64,000 nucleotides of DNA, from contig JAGKQI010000088.1 in NCBI GenBank assembly GCA_018806915.1, positions 682,001 to 746,000 of the forward strand. The letters are read 5' to 3'. Source of the stretch: Phytophthora colocasiae. Taxonomy: Eukaryota > Oomycota > Peronosporomycetes > Peronosporales > Peronosporaceae. The notes below the pieces were generated by a model that was not told where the DNA came from, ran no database searches, and saw only the letters and a program-made list of their open reading frames with translations. Below, one piece after another: positions 10,172 to 22,600 of the stretch; position 1 is the first letter of the stretch; each line of letters begins with the position of its first letter. The position numbers and the translations under genes are program-made.

Positions 10172-13100
10172 CTCCGTGCCGCCAGTGTTCGCCTTGTCGT
10201 CCGTTCCGCCAGTGTTCACGGGCGCCGCCGTACCGTGCAGCGTGCCGAGGCAGGTCGCGCCCTTATCCATGTCGTCCGTGCCGCCTGTGTTGGCCTCCGT
10301 GTCGTCCGTGCCGCCAGTGTTCGTGGGCGCCGCCGTGCCGTGCAGCGTGCCGAGGCAGGTCGCGCCCTTATCCATGTCGTCCGTGCCGCCTGTGTTGGCC
10401 TCCGTGTCGTCCGTGCCGCCAGTGTTCGTGGGCGCCGCCGTGCCGTGCAGCGTGCCGAGGCAGGTCGCGCCCTTATCCATGTCGTCCGTGCCGCCTGTGT
10501 TGGCCTCCGTGTCGTCCGTGCCGCCAGTGTTCGTGGGCGCCGCCGTGCCGTGCAGCGTGCCGAGGCAGGTCGCGCCCTTATCCATGTCGTCCGTGCCGCC
10601 TGTGTTGGCCTCCGTGTCGTCCGTGCCGCCAGTGTTCGTGAGCGCCGCCGTGCCGTGCAGCGTGCCGAGGCAGGTCGCGCCCTTATCCATGTCGTCCGTG
10701 CCGCCTGTGTTGGCCTCCGTGTCGTCCGTGCCGCCAGTGTTCACGGGCGCCGCCGTGCCGTGCAGCGTGCCGAGGCAGGTCGCGCCCTTATCCATGTCGT
10801 CCGTGCCGCCTGTGTTGGCCTCCGTGTCGTCCGTGCCGCCAGTGTTCGTGGGCGCCGCCGTGCCGTGCAGCGTGCCGAGGCAGGTCGCGCCCTTATCCAT
10901 GTCGTCCGTGCCGCCTGTGTTGGCCTCCGTGTCGTCCGTGCCGCCAGTGTTCACGGGCGCCGCCGTGCCGTGCAGCGTGCCGAGGCAGGTCGCGCCCTTA
11001 TCCATGTCGTCCGTGCCGCCTGTGTTGGCCTCCGTGTCGTCCGTGCCGCCAGTGTTCGTGGGCGCCGCCGTGCCGTGCAGCGTGCCGAGGCAGGTCGCGC
11101 CCTTATCCATGTCGTCCGTGCCGCCTGTGTTGGCCTCCGTGTCGTCCGTGCCGCCAGTGTTCGTGGGCGCCGCCGTGCCGTGCAGCGTGCCGAGGCAGGT
11201 CGCGCCCTTATCCATGTCGTCCGTGCCGCCTGTGTTGGCCTCCGTGTCGTCCGTGCCGCCAGTGTTCACGGGCGCCGCCGTGCCGTGCAGCGTGCCGAGG
11301 CAGGTCGCGCCCTTATCCATGTCGTCCGTGCCGCCTGTGTTGGCCTCCGTGTCGTCCGTGCCGCCAGTGTTCGTGAGCGCCGCCGTGCCGTGCAGCGTGC
11401 CGAGGCAGGTCGCGCCCTTATCCATGTCGTCCGTGCCGCCTGTGTTGGCCTCCGTGTCGTCCGTGCCGCCAGTGTTCACGGGCGCCGCCGTGCCGTGCAG
11501 CGTGCCGAGGCAGGTCGCGCCCTTATCCATGTCGTCCGTGCCGCCTGTGTTGGCCTCCGTGTCGTCCGTGCCGCCAGTGTTCGTGGGCGCCGCCGTGCCG
11601 TGCAGCGTGCCGAGGCAGGTCGCGCCCTTATCCATGTCGTCCGTGCCGCCTGTGTTGGCCTCCGTGTCGTCCGTGCCGCCAGTGTTCACGGGCGCCGCCG
11701 TGCCGTGCAGCGTGCCGAGGCAGGTCGCGCCCTTATCCATGTCGTCCGTGCCGCCTGTGTTGGCCTCCGTGTCGTCCGTGCCGCCAGTGTTCGTGGGCGC
11801 CGCCGGGCCCGGCCGCGGGCCGAGGCAGGTCGCGCCCTTATCCATGTCGTCCGTGCCGCCTGTGTTGGCCTCCGTGTCGTCCGTGCCGCCAGTGTTCGTG
11901 GGCGCCGCCGTGCCGTGCAGCGTGCCGAGGCAGGTCGCGCCCTTATCCATGTCGTCCGTGCCGCCTGTGTTGGCCTCCGTGTCGTCCGTGCCGCCAGTGT
12001 TCACGGGCGCCGCCGTGCCGTGCAGCGTGCCGAGGCAGGTCGCGCCCTTATCCATGTCGTCCGTGCCGCCTGTGTTGGCCTCCGTGTCGTCCGTGCCGCC
12101 AGTGTTCGTGGGCGCCGCCGTGCCGTGCAGCGTGCCGAGGCAGGTCGCGCCCTTATCCATGTCGTCCGTGCCGCCTGTGTTGGCCTCCGTGTCGTCCGTG
12201 CCGCCAGTGTTCACGGGCGCCGCCGTGCCGTGCAGCGTGCCGAGGCAGGTCGCGCCCTTATCCATGTCGTCCGTGCCGCCTGTGTTGGCCTCCGTGTCGT
12301 CCGTGCCGCCAGTGTTCACGGGCGCCGCCGTGCCGTGCAGCGTGCCGAGGCAGGTCGCGCCCTTATCCATGTCGTCCCTGCCGCCTGTGTTGGCCTCCGT
12401 GTCGTCCGTGCCGCCAGTATTCGTGGGCGCCGCCGTGCCGTGCAGCGTGCCGAGGCAAGTCGCGCCCTTATCCATGTCGTCCGTGCCGCCTGTGTTGGCC
12501 TCCGTGTCGTCCGTGCCGCCAGTGTTCGTGGGCGCCGCCGTGCCGTGCAGCGTGCCGAGGCAGGTCGCGCCCTTATCCATGTCGTCCGTGCCGCCTGTGT
12601 TGGCCTCCGTGTCGTCCGTGCCGCCAGTGTTCACGGGCGCCGCCGTGCCGTGCAGCGTGCCGAGGCAGGTCGCGCCCTTATCCATGTCGTCCGTGCCGCC
12701 TGTGTTGGCCTCCGTGTCGTCCGTGCCGCCAGTGTTCGTGGGCGCCGCCGTGCCGTGCAGCGTGCCGAGGCAGGTCGCGCCCTTATCCATGTCGTCCGTG
12801 CCGCCTGTGTTGGCCTCCGTGTCGTCCGTGCCGCCAGTGTTCACGGGCGCCGCCGTGCCGTGCAGCGTGCCGAGGCAGGTCGCGCCCTTATCCATGTCGT
12901 CCGTGCCGCCTGTGTTGGCCTCCGTGTCGTCCGTGCCGCCAGTGTTCGTGAGCGCCGCCGTGCCGTGCAGCGTGCCGAGGCAGGTCGCGCCCTTATCCAT
13001 GTCGTCCGTGCCGCCTGTGTTGGCCTCCGTGTCGTCCGTGCCGCCAGTGTTCACGGGCGCCGCCGTGCCGTGCAGCGTGCCGAGGCAGGTCGCGCCCTTA

Positions 13101-14431
13101 TCCATGTCGTCCGTGCCGCCTGTGTTGGCCTCCGTGTCGTCCGTGCCGCCAGTGTTCGTGGGCGCCGCCGTGCCGTGCAGCGTGCCGAGGCAGGTCGCGC
13201 CCTTATCCATGTCGTCCGTGCCGCCTGTGTTGGCCTCCGTGTCGTCCGTGCCGCCAGTGTTCACGGGCGCCGCCGTGCCGTGCAGCGTGCCGAGGCAGGT
13301 CGCGCCCTTATCCATGTCGTCCGTGCCGCCTGTGTTGGCCTCCGTGTCGTCCGTGCCGCCAGTGTTCGTGAGCGCCGCCGTGCCGTGCAGCGTGCCGAGG
13401 CAGGTCGCGCCCTTATCCATGTCGTCCGTGCCGCCTGTGTTGGCCTCCGTGTCGTCCGTGCCGCCAGTGTTCACGGGCGCCGCCGTGCCGTGCAGCGTGC
13501 CGAGGCAGGTCGCGCCCTTATCCATGTCGTCCGTGCCGCCTGTGTTGGCCTCCGTGTCGTCCGTGCCGCCAGTGTTCGTGGGCGCCGCCGTGCCGTGCAG
13601 CGTGCCGAGGCAGGTCGCGCCCTTATCCATGTCGTCCGTGCCGCCTGTGTTGGCCTCCGTGTCGTCCGTGCCGCCAGTGTTCACGGGCGCCGCCGTGCCG
13701 TGCAGCGTGCCGAGGCAGGTCGCGCCCTTATCCATGTCGTCCGTGCCGCCTGTGTTGGCCTCCGTGTCGTCCGTGCCGCCAGTGTTCGTGGGCGCCGCCG
13801 TCACCAGCCGAGTGCAGAGGCAGGTCGCGCCCTTATCCATGTCGTCCGTGCCGCCTGTGTTGGCCTCCGTGTCGTCCGTGCCGCCAGTGTTCACGGGCGC
13901 CGCCGTGCCGTGCAGCGTGCCGAGGCAGGTCGCGCCCTTATCCATGTCGTCCGTGCCGCCTGTGTTGGCCTCCGTGTCGTCCGTGCCGCCAGTGTTCGTG
14001 GGCGCCGCCGTGCCGTGCAGCGTGCCGAGGCAGGTCGCGCCCTTATCCATGTCGTCCGTGCCGCCTGTGTTGGCCTCCGTGTCGTCCGTGCCGCCAGTGT
14101 TCACGGGCGCCGCCGTGCCGTGCAGCGTGCCGAGGCAGGTCGCGCCCTTATCCATGTCGTCCGTGCCGCCTGTGTTGGCCTCCGTGTCGTCCGTGCCGCC
14201 AGTGTTCGTGGGCGCCGCCGTGCCGTGCAGCGTGCCGAGGCAGGTCGCGCCCTTATCCATGTCGTCCGTGCCGCCTGTGTTGGCCTCCGTGTCGTCCGTG
14301 CCGCCAGTGTTCGTGGGCGCCGCCGTGCCGTGCAGCGTGCCGAGGCAGGTCGCGCCCTCATCCATGTCGTCCGTGCCGCCAGTGTTCGTGGGCGCCGCCG
14401 TGCCGTGCAGCGTGCCGAGGCAGGTCGCGCC
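10172..14431. repeat. 105-bp minisatellite, about 40 tandem units
   Basis: Units of 105 bp (35 codons) are repeated about 40 times. Each unit holds an internal partial duplication: TCGTCCGTGCCGCC(A/T)GTGTT occurs twice, 30 bp apart. Three main unit types differ at one site: TTCGTGGGC, TTCACGGGC and TTCGTGAGC. They follow a loose alternating order (210-bp and 420-bp higher-order pattern). The last unit is 75 bp, lacking the 30-bp sub-block. The unit length is a multiple of three and stop codons are absent in several frames, so very long frames exist on both strands: 1563 and 1435 codons on plus, and 1490 on minus as 35-residue Thr/Gly/Asp-rich repeats with NTGGTDD. The longest plus and minus frames begin with GTG. 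Coding status is unresolved. Confidence 0.92.
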
Positions 14432-15024
14432 TGTGAAGATGTCCTTGGGTCTTGCCGGCGAGTTGGTGAATGAGCATGGATGGAAGGCGGCGGACGGGCG
14501 GGATAGGCGCGTGGTATGGCTGGTCTTTGACCCCGCCCATCCTCCCTCGCAATCCACCAATGGCAATGTGTGGTGTGCACACGTCCTGTGTGTTGACCAC
14601 ACCACGACGTGTGTTTTTACTATTTTGTCTTCAAAATGGAAGCGCGATAAGGGCAGAGACTACGTACACAGTCTATCGTCGGATCGTAAACAGTCATCAC
14701 CCGTCGTACACAGTCCTACACAGTTTTTTGTCTTTTCTTTGGTGGGTCGGCACCGTCTGGAGATTTGAGTGTCCTCCTGTCGGTCAGGTGTCCTTGCAAC
14801 GACGAGTCTCTTTTGCGCGTAGTCCGCCCGGAAAAATGCATAAAACGTCACCACAAAAAGGAGTGATGGTCGTCAAAGACTTAAAACAAAGAAAAAAAAA
14901 ACCTGTAAGTCATCCCCCAAAGACTTTAGCAAAAAAACTCAAAGTCGCTCGGCGCGTGGAGCGTAGAATCTTTTTGAAAATACAGACAGCTACTCTTACA
15001 TATAGAAAAAGGATACTCGCGGCC
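14432..15024. other. Intergenic between minisatellite and second MULE
   Basis: No recognised gene. A short basic reading frame (from about 14836 on the plus strand) is present but antisense to the MULE end and without motif. Confidence 0.4.
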
Positions 15025-18000
15025 TTACATTGAATTAACGATGTGAGAAACGAATCTGTAGCGGAAGTACTGCATCGGGACACTAGTTTTGAAACCCGTA
15101 GGCACTACATTTAGAAGCAGCATTTCGAAGAAGAACATGACGTAGACTCCACAATTATGAGTCGACCTGGACGACCCAGTCGACCTGCTTGAACCGGTAT
15201 CGTTTGGGCGGTGGTGGCGAGTCGACCTGGACGACCCAGTCGACCTGCTTGAACCGGTATCGTTTGGGTGGTGGTGGCGTGGGTAGTAGAGGTATCAGCT
15301 CCGCACTCAAGTACGTTCGAAGTGCCGCGAACCTGTCTCCAGCTTGTTGAGGGTCGAAAATGATAATGGTAAACTCAGCAAAATTCACAGCTACGGCGCA
15401 CCAGTGCTCAGAGTTGTACAGAATCACCGAGAAAAACCACAACGGGTTGGGATCTCTTCCAGTGCTACCAGAACCATCCGTACTCGCCCTTTTACCAAAC
15501 GCGGTCTGTAGTTGTGCCCACACGGCATCCTCTCTGAGTGCTTTCTGGTCAAACGTGGGAAAGCGAAGCATGTGGGACGGAAGAGCATAAATTGCGTGAT
15601 GTTCTTGGTAGCGAAAGACAAACGCCCGCATACACAGATCCATGCAAGAAATTTCGACAGGCGAATGACTTCGTAGAGTGGTGATCCAGAAATAATCACC
15701 GAGCACATCGATTGTCGCCAGTCGTTCGATCACAGTGTCTGGTAGCAGCACCTCATTCCTCCAGGATGCATCTGGATTCCACCCAGTTAGACAATATTGT
15801 CGATCCATGTTACAGTACTCTCCATCTCCTCGAGGCGAGAGATGGCAGTGTGCCATGCTCTCATCGATTTAAGCATTTTAACGTCGTACACCACTCGCCC
15901 TGTCCTTATCGTAAGATCATCCGGCCGTATTCGCGATTCGTAGTCACTGAACCAGCGGTTCTGAAAGTGCGCCACTTGACTTTCGCAGGACTCAATACGC
16001 CGCGTCGGCAGAACATGCATGATTTTCGTAGAATCGGTCGGTGGGGTTTTGCTTTTCTCTTCAACAAATATTTGGGCCGAACGAGTCTGGTTGAGAATAG
16101 TGACAGCCCTCAACGCATCGGCGTTGTTGAGACTAAACCCATTGTCATATGCGTCCAAAACTACAGCGAGAGAAGGCGTGCACCCCGCAGCTACTGCTCG
16201 CACCATCCGAGACGTCTGCCGGAGACCTTCGTTTTTAGCAGCCTTGCGCGCAGCACGTTTCAATTTTGCTTTTCCTCCAGCTCTTTTCTTTGAAGTCGGA
16301 ATGATCCACTCGGGAGCATTTTGTTGATCGTAGGTTGGGGGTTGACTCGGGTTCCTGGCAGCGAGTTGGGTAGGGTCTACAACAGAAATTGGACTCGGGT
16401 CTTCGTCTGCATGAGAATTCGTTTCGCGATCTGACTGAGATTGTTCCACACTCTGAGACTGTACCTCTTCTAGAGGTTGGTTACCAGTCTCAACCTGTGG
16501 TGGGGGCTCAGCATGGTCAGGGTTGCGTTCATCGCCACTGGCTAGAGGCTCCAAGGTCAATTCATTTTCGGCAAGGTCGTTCACGAGATCAATCACAGCC
16601 CGCTCCCCAGGCGACATAAGATAGCGTCCCTGTTGCTCTTCGCAGACAGATTCAGAGGTCGCATCGTCGAGTGGGCGTGTCACCAAACCAGATCCGCCAC
16701 GCTTGTCGACGGAAGGACACCTCCCCACCCGAACCTCATCCAGCAAACCTTTGAGCACCAATTTCAAGTCATCGTGAGCGCTGGAACCCCATGTGGCGCC
16801 AATATCTGCAATCTGTCTTCCATAATGAAGCAGCTCATTGAACTTATCGTTTTGTGGCTTTGCGGGGCGTGTTACCTCCTCATGCGTTTGACGAGACTCC
16901 ACAGGAGCGTGAATAACTCGTGCCGCGAACGGAGTGTCGACTTCGTCAACCTTCTCTTCAACTCGCATTGCGCGATACTTTTTCATTAGCCAACGGGGGT
17001 GAATAATACTTTCCGGAACCAGCGAGCTGCAACCGGTGACCTTGCGATAGTAAATTATGTGGCGACACGGCAGCAACCGGGTCACGTAAAAAATGCACGA
17101 ACATGTCCACCCCACCGGATGCAGCATGTATTCGTCGGCAATGTCGTCTTCCTTTCCACCTGTGTACTGCATCATAACGTAGGGACCCATCGGATAGTGC
17201 CGGTACTTCGTCGTCGAAAGCAACGCAAACTCGTACTGCTGCTTCACGTAGTCAACAGCATGGCGAGACACGGTGTTCAGCAGTGCTTGTCGAAAGTGCT
17301 ATTCACGTAAACGCCAATTTTCTTGATATGACGTCGCCATATCTTCTCGTTAACAGTCTGCCAGAAGATAATCGCCACAACACAATCATCCAAGCTCGTA
17401 GAACTGTTCACGAGAGTCTTTAGTTTCTGCCAGCTCGATTCCAACCTACGAGAAATAAATCAGCGTATTAGAAAAATATGGCATCAAAAATAATGGAGCC
17501 GTACACACCTGTTATTGGTGTGGTTTCCCATATGAGGGACGTTACCCCGGTAGATTGAACTCCACATCTCTTTACAGTCCGACCAGTTTGGCTCGAAATA
17601 TGCAAACCAGCGGTCTCTTTTACCGGCTGGACCCAACACCACTTTCATAGTTGCAACAATGTCGTCGTAACTTTTTTTCCGTTGGAGCGCTGACCAGCAA
17701 CTGGATTAGCCGCTTCATCTCATTCTTTTGGTACGGCCCCAAGTTGTACTTCTCTTTCGCCACTTCCTCTTGTAGATACTTGACGACATGAAAGTGGCAT
17801 AGCAAAATCCGGACGCCAGGAAACTCCTCTCGCAATACAGAAATTTCCGTGAAGTCCTTATCCACAATAATCACGGCAATAGAGTCGCAAGACGCACAAG
17901 TTTCCTTAAACTGCCGGCATGCAAGCCGCAAAGTTTCTTTCCTTTCGTTCTCGAGGAGGCAGTGCTGCACAAAAGGATTCCACATCATAATGGTCAATAA

Positions 18001-19485
18001 GTGTACACAGTCTAATAATGTGGCACATTCTCTAATTTGAAACCACATCAAGACTGTTCTCACCTGTATGTGCTGTCCTTTGCCCATGGCATCATGAATC
18101 ATGAAACTGAATAACTTGTACTTGGAGTCGTTTGTGTCGTGAGTAGCGTCAATGAGAACAACCTCAGGAAAACTCTCAAACATTGATCGCATGTGAGAAG
18201 ATTGAATAGAGATACACTCGGCGACTTTCTACACATTCACACACACACATTAGCAATTGCCCCCCCCCATACGTTCCCAATCACCTCTTTGTTCGAGAAC
18301 ACACGGGATACATTACCAGGTTTCAGAGTAAAGTCCTCCAAAATAGCATTGATGCGTTGCTCCACAGTCGGAAACGAGTAGGCTTCTTCACGAAGCCGCG
18401 TAACTAGATTGTGGATGTCCTTCATCGTTGGCTCAACGCTGGAATTCTCGGTAATGAACTCGAGAATCCTCTTCCGGTTCGCTCCAGATCGGTGGAGCGT
18501 TCGCACCGTGTCCAGAACCTCCTCGTCGTCCACCTTGCGTGCTTCGTGGTAAGTCTGATACACTTCGTGGCTTATCTCGTGGTTGTGGCCAGTGACTTGC
18601 TTTGTGATGCAGACCTCCCACGCACCAGTTTGGCGGACACAAGCGTTTATCTGTATTGCATTAGCATTAGTCCCACAAAAAGCGAAAGCGATTCAAACAT
18701 TTGCAAATAAAAACCTGAGCTGGGCAGCCAATTTTCCTCGTGTGCTGAAATGGTCTCTTCCCTTGACCTCGACCTGCTCTGTGTCCTCCGCTGTGCGTGC
18801 AGACGAAGGTCTTGTTGTAGAATTTAAGCTCCTCCGGTATAAGTGTGGCTGAAGCTCGACTATTCTTGATCCGTTCATTCCGCGTGCATACCGGAGTTGC
18901 GGTCCGTACCGAGTAGAGCTACGGCAAACAAAGGAATACGTCAGCAGGCTCTTCCATTCCATGTTGCGCTGCACAGTCTCAAGCTGGTACACAATCTAAG
19001 ATAGACTAGCAAACCTGGAATGTGCGCTTGCTGTAGTTATGGAGGTACTGCTCCAGATCCTCCCAGTCATCGAAAGTCCTGCGATCCAGCTCCGGTACAT
19101 CCACAAGATCTTCTAGAGGAACGATATTACACTTCACCCCTCTTGAATCCCTGCCGGCAGACTCAGAACAGCTTTCTTCCCCGCCAGAACTAGCAGAAGA
19201 CCCTGAAGAAGACACACTCGACCCCGAAGCTCGCCGAACCGATCTATCACGCGTCTTTTCCCTTCGCTGCCGCTTCCGCTTCCCTTCTCTTGGTCTCCTT
19301 GCCTTGTGCTTCTTCGTCTTTCGTTGCTGAGCGAGAGGCGGTCTCTCAGAATCTGTATCACTGCCGCTGCTGTCTTGGCTCCAGCTGTGGACCGACGACG
19401 CTTCGTTTTCGCTTTCGTCGCTCTCCACCGACTCCGCGGGCGGGTGTTTGAACCGGTAGGGCATGCCGGCGCGTTGGAACGGCAT
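15025..19485 (-). pseudogene. MULE with FAR1-like finger, DDE core, SWIM and Ulp1 protease; degenerate
   Basis: Minus-strand gene with short GT-AG introns. Exon 1 (19485-19015) is an acidic/RS-rich N-terminus ending in FDDWEDLEQYLHNYSKRTFQ. Exon 2 (18918-18715) holds a FAR1-type finger (TFVCTHSG, QHTRKIGCPAQ). Exon 3 (18650-18285) follows with TKQVTGHNH. Exon 4 (18228-18064) and exon 5 (17964 onward) hold the DDE core (VVLIDATHD, IIVDKD, LLCHFHVVKYL). A SWIM finger WTCSCIFYV...PCRHI lies near 17100. The 3' part is a C48 (Ulp1/SUMO-protease-like) domain: HWCAVAVNF with the His, FDPQQ with the Asp, and NCGVYVM with the Cys near 15145. Exon lengths 1-4 are all multiples of three. Frame breaks occur at about 17670 (A7 run), 17290, 15795 and 15157. 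MULEs with Ulp1-like domains are known in plants and oomycetes. Confidence 0.82.
15161..15280. repeat. 60-bp tandem duplication inside Ulp1-like domain
   Basis: Two copies of a 60-bp unit (15161-15220 and 15221-15280) differ by one base. On the minus strand each encodes 20 residues, PPPPKRYRFKQVDWVVQVDS. The second copy directly precedes the frame break before the catalytic-Cys motif. Confidence 0.95.
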
Positions 19486-20735
19486 CTCGAGACCGAGGGG
19501 CGTCGGGCGTGGCGGAGGAGGGGGGGATTTCTGAACGTGGATTTTATTTTTTTTATCGGCCAGCGATTTTTTTTTTGTGGCCAGGAAATTTGAAAACCGA
19601 GAGTGATTGTCAACGGGAAAGCCCGAGATGGGCACAGTGCAACTGTTAGTCCCACTGGTGGCCCTTTTAAAAACTGTGTACACAGCCATTCTCGCGCGAT
19701 AAGAGCAAATTGAATTTTGAATTTGATGTCCTACAAACACTCTACATTAGCTTGAGCACTACAACGGATAAGGCGTGCGCGGGGCTTCCTGCTCGATAGC
19801 AGTCCTATAGATACACATATCGTTCGTTCTGTAGCCCGCCAACAGCATCCGTACTGCAGACGCTGCCTTATCGGACGTTTGTCGTTGATGCGCTCCGTGG
19901 ACTTGACGGTGAGGACTAGGATAGCTTGTTGAGCGTGGACGCCTCACAAACATTCATTCCGCACTCACCTGACGCGCCGCGGTGACGCGCCTTTTCCCGC
20001 CCTTTCCGGCTGCATTTTGCGTCAAAATGAATGAATCGAATCCGTACTTTGCATTGCAGCAATTTGGGATTTTGCAGTTCAAAATGTCCCAGACGCGCCT
20101 GGCGCCGCGGCGCTAAGTTCGCACGCACTTTTTATTGTACTTTTTTTTGGCTTCAAACTCAAAATTCAAAGTCTCTCTTATTCGCTCTATTGAGTCACTA
20201 AGTTACTAAGTACTACAGTGCCGTTAATTTCATTTGGCTAGGACCGGGGCCGCAGCACTACCGACTATTGCCATGTACGTGCACATAGTTAATCTAGCGC
20301 TTCCTGAAGAATTTCGTATAACGGAATCCCCGATAAATCTGATCGCCTTGCTGCAAGCCCAGAACCTCTCGCGTATCGAAATGTAGCTCTGTTGTTTGGG
20401 CAACGATCGGCTGTGGGGTCAAACTCGGAAGCGCTTATCCTGAGCGTACAACTTACACTTCGTACAAGACGTGCAAGGTGCCAGTTAACATGGCGTACGA
20501 CGAAACGACGATTCACAGGCGGTGAATCGCAAACAATGATGTTCTGCACAGAAATGCAGATGAGATCTCGAATCCTGCATGCATTAACTCTAAAACTAGT
20601 ACAGGTAGATGTACAGTTATAATGTGATCGTACTGGTTGGGATCGTCTTTCTGGATGTGCTGGCAAAAAGCTCCATCATTGTTACTAATCGAAAATCACT
20701 TGTTCTTTTGCCAGCAACACAGCATTCGTCGACCA
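19486..20735. other. Intergenic between second MULE and acid phosphatase
   Basis: No gene recognised. GC-rich self-complementary DNA lies at about 20098-20114 (around GGCGCCGCGGCGC). The 15-mer at 20072-20086 is shared with 7185-7199. These may be MULE-end sequences. Small open frames near 20290-20660 show no motif. Confidence 0.4.
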
Positions 20736-22388
20736 ATGAAGACTCGGAAGCTTTTCCATCTCACGGTAGCCATGAGCTTCATGTGCTCTGTCACGACAGC
20801 TAAGTCTGCCAGCCTAAGCAACCTCCTTACCACCTTTTTCAACAGTGACGACGCCACGACTGCTAGCAACTCCAACCCAGACAGCACGGATGATCGCACG
20901 TGTGTGTACAAGTGGTCCTCGCTGAGCTGTCAACCTGAGGACAAGTGCTCAATTCAGTACCAATTCGGAGACGTGACGCCCTCTCAAGCCTGTCGTGTAC
21001 GTGACTCAGGCGATCACACTAAGGTGCCACAGCAATTCCATCTGGCTTTTGCTGGCGAAGAGGCCGGTACGGGAATGGCCATCTCCTGGACGACGTTTGC
21101 ACTGGAGGAATCCCCCGCTGTCTGGATCGGTACCAGCGAGGCAAAAGTGACTCGAGTGAAACACGCCAAGATCAAGAAGAAAAAATATTACGAGGACGAC
21201 CAGTACGAATTGATCAACTACCACGCCGTTGTTAGCGGTCTGGAGCCGAACACGGAATACTTCTATAAGGTGGGCAGTGCCACTGAAAAGAAGTTCCAGA
21301 GCGATGTGAGTTCATTCAAAACGGCACGAAAAAGTGGCGACGAGAGTCCGTTTGTTGTTGCTGTGTATGGAGACATGGGCACGGATGCCAACTCGGTGGC
21401 TACTAACAAGTTTGTTAACAATTTGGTCGACAAGGTGGACTTCATCTATCATCTGGGAGATATTTCATACGCGGATAATGACTTCCTACATGCCAAGACG
21501 GTGTTCGGCTTCTTCTACGAGGAAGTCTGGAACAAATTCATGAACTCGATGACCAACGTTATGCGGCGGATGGCCTACATGGTGGTGGTCGGTAACCACG
21601 AGGCTGAGTGCCACTCGCCTAATTGCTTACTTTCAGAGGCCAAGAAGGACCAGCTAGGGAACTATACTGCCTTCAACGCCCGATTCCGGATGCCCTCGGC
21701 TGAAAGCGGAGGGGTCTTGAACATGTGGTACTCATTCGACTACGCGTCGGTGCACTTTACGACGCTCTCGTCCGAGACGGACTACCCCAACGCACCAAGT
21801 AACGTGTACTACACGAAACGTACGTACGGCAACTTCGGTAACCAGTTAGCGTGGCTCGAAGCGGATTTAAAGGCTGCACATGCCAACCGAGCCAATGTAC
21901 CTTGGATCGTTGTTGGTATGCATCGGCATATGTACACTCTGCGTTCGTGTGACGCCAACGATGTGCCTACTGACAAATATGAAGCGCTGAAAGTGCAGAA
22001 GGCGTTCGAGAAGTTGTTGATCAAGTACAAAGTGGATCTGGTGTACGAAGGCCACGTGCATTGGTACGAACGTCACTACCCAGTGGCAAACAGCAAGACG
22101 TTTATGGCCGGTGTGTCCAAAGACGGCAAGACATACACGAACCCAAAGGCTCCTGTGCACGTCATTGCGGGCTCTGCTGGTTGTTCGGAAGGCCTGACTG
22201 CTTATAAGGACCCTTCGTCTCCGAAGTGGCTGGCAGTTTCTGACAACGAGCACTATGGAATCACAACGCTTTCCGTGACTCCGACAAACCTGACCATCAC
22301 GATGATCGAGACTGCTACTGGGGCGATACTTGACGAGTTCTCTATCATTAAAAAGGAATCTGCCACTTCAGAACAGCTCGAGAAGTAA
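20736..22388 (+). CDS. Secreted purple acid phosphatase
   Basis: A metallophosphoesterase of the purple acid phosphatase family, hydrolysing phosphate monoesters at acid pH. The start at 20736 gives 550 residues beginning with a signal peptide (MKTRKLFHLTVAMSF...). The five metal-ligand blocks are in order: GDMG, GDISYADN, VVGNHE, the histidine of VGMHRHMY, and GHVHWYERHYP. A fibronectin-like N-terminal domain and PAP C-terminal region frame the core. An in-frame upstream start at 20637 exists but would bury the signal peptide. The product is probably extracellular or vacuolar, with a role in phosphate acquisition inferred. No lesion is seen. Confidence 0.92.
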   Translation: MKTRKLFHLTVAMSFMCSVTTAKSASLSNLLTTFFNSDDATTASNSNPDSTDDRTCVYKWSSLSCQPEDKCSIQYQFGDVTPSQACRVRDSGDHTKVPQQFHLAFAGEEAGTGMAISWTTFALEESPAVWIGTSEAKVTRVKHAKIKKKKYYEDDQYELINYHAVVSGLEPNTEYFYKVGSATEKKFQSDVSSFKTARKSGDESPFVVAVYGDMGTDANSVATNKFVNNLVDKVDFIYHLGDISYADNDFLHAKTVFGFFYEEVWNKFMNSMTNVMRRMAYMVVVGNHEAECHSPNCLLSEAKKDQLGNYTAFNARFRMPSAESGGVLNMWYSFDYASVHFTTLSSETDYPNAPSNVYYTKRTYGNFGNQLAWLEADLKAAHANRANVPWIVVGMHRHMYTLRSCDANDVPTDKYEALKVQKAFEKLLIKYKVDLVYEGHVHWYERHYPVANSKTFMAGVSKDGKTYTNPKAPVHVIAGSAGCSEGLTAYKDPSSPKWLAVSDNEHYGITTLSVTPTNLTITMIETATGAILDEFSIIKKESATSEQLEK

Positions 22389-22600
22389 GCCATAGAGAGA
22401 TTACAGCATTCCAATAACAACCGGTCGGCCGTACTACATATAAATTTGAGCCTTGACTTGTACGATGGTAGAGCTCGTTGTCCTTTTAACTTTTATCAAG
22501 ATACCGGTACTACCACGTACGTAGAACAACATGCAATTCGCTTTTGATTAGTGCTTGATTACAGTGCATATGTACACGATCTTAGGCTTCGGTGTGATGA

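Noticed and set aside
10172..14431. CRISPR-like array
   Set aside because: Units are contiguous and near-identical with no unique spacers, in a eukaryotic setting.
10166..14473. Second long plus-strand frame (1435 codons) through the minisatellite
   Set aside because: It is another register of the same stop-free 105-bp unit; at most one frame could be coding and none has supporting context.
14470..15033. 187-codon plus-strand frame after the minisatellite
   Set aside because: No motif, and its 3' end is near and antisense to the MULE C48 region.
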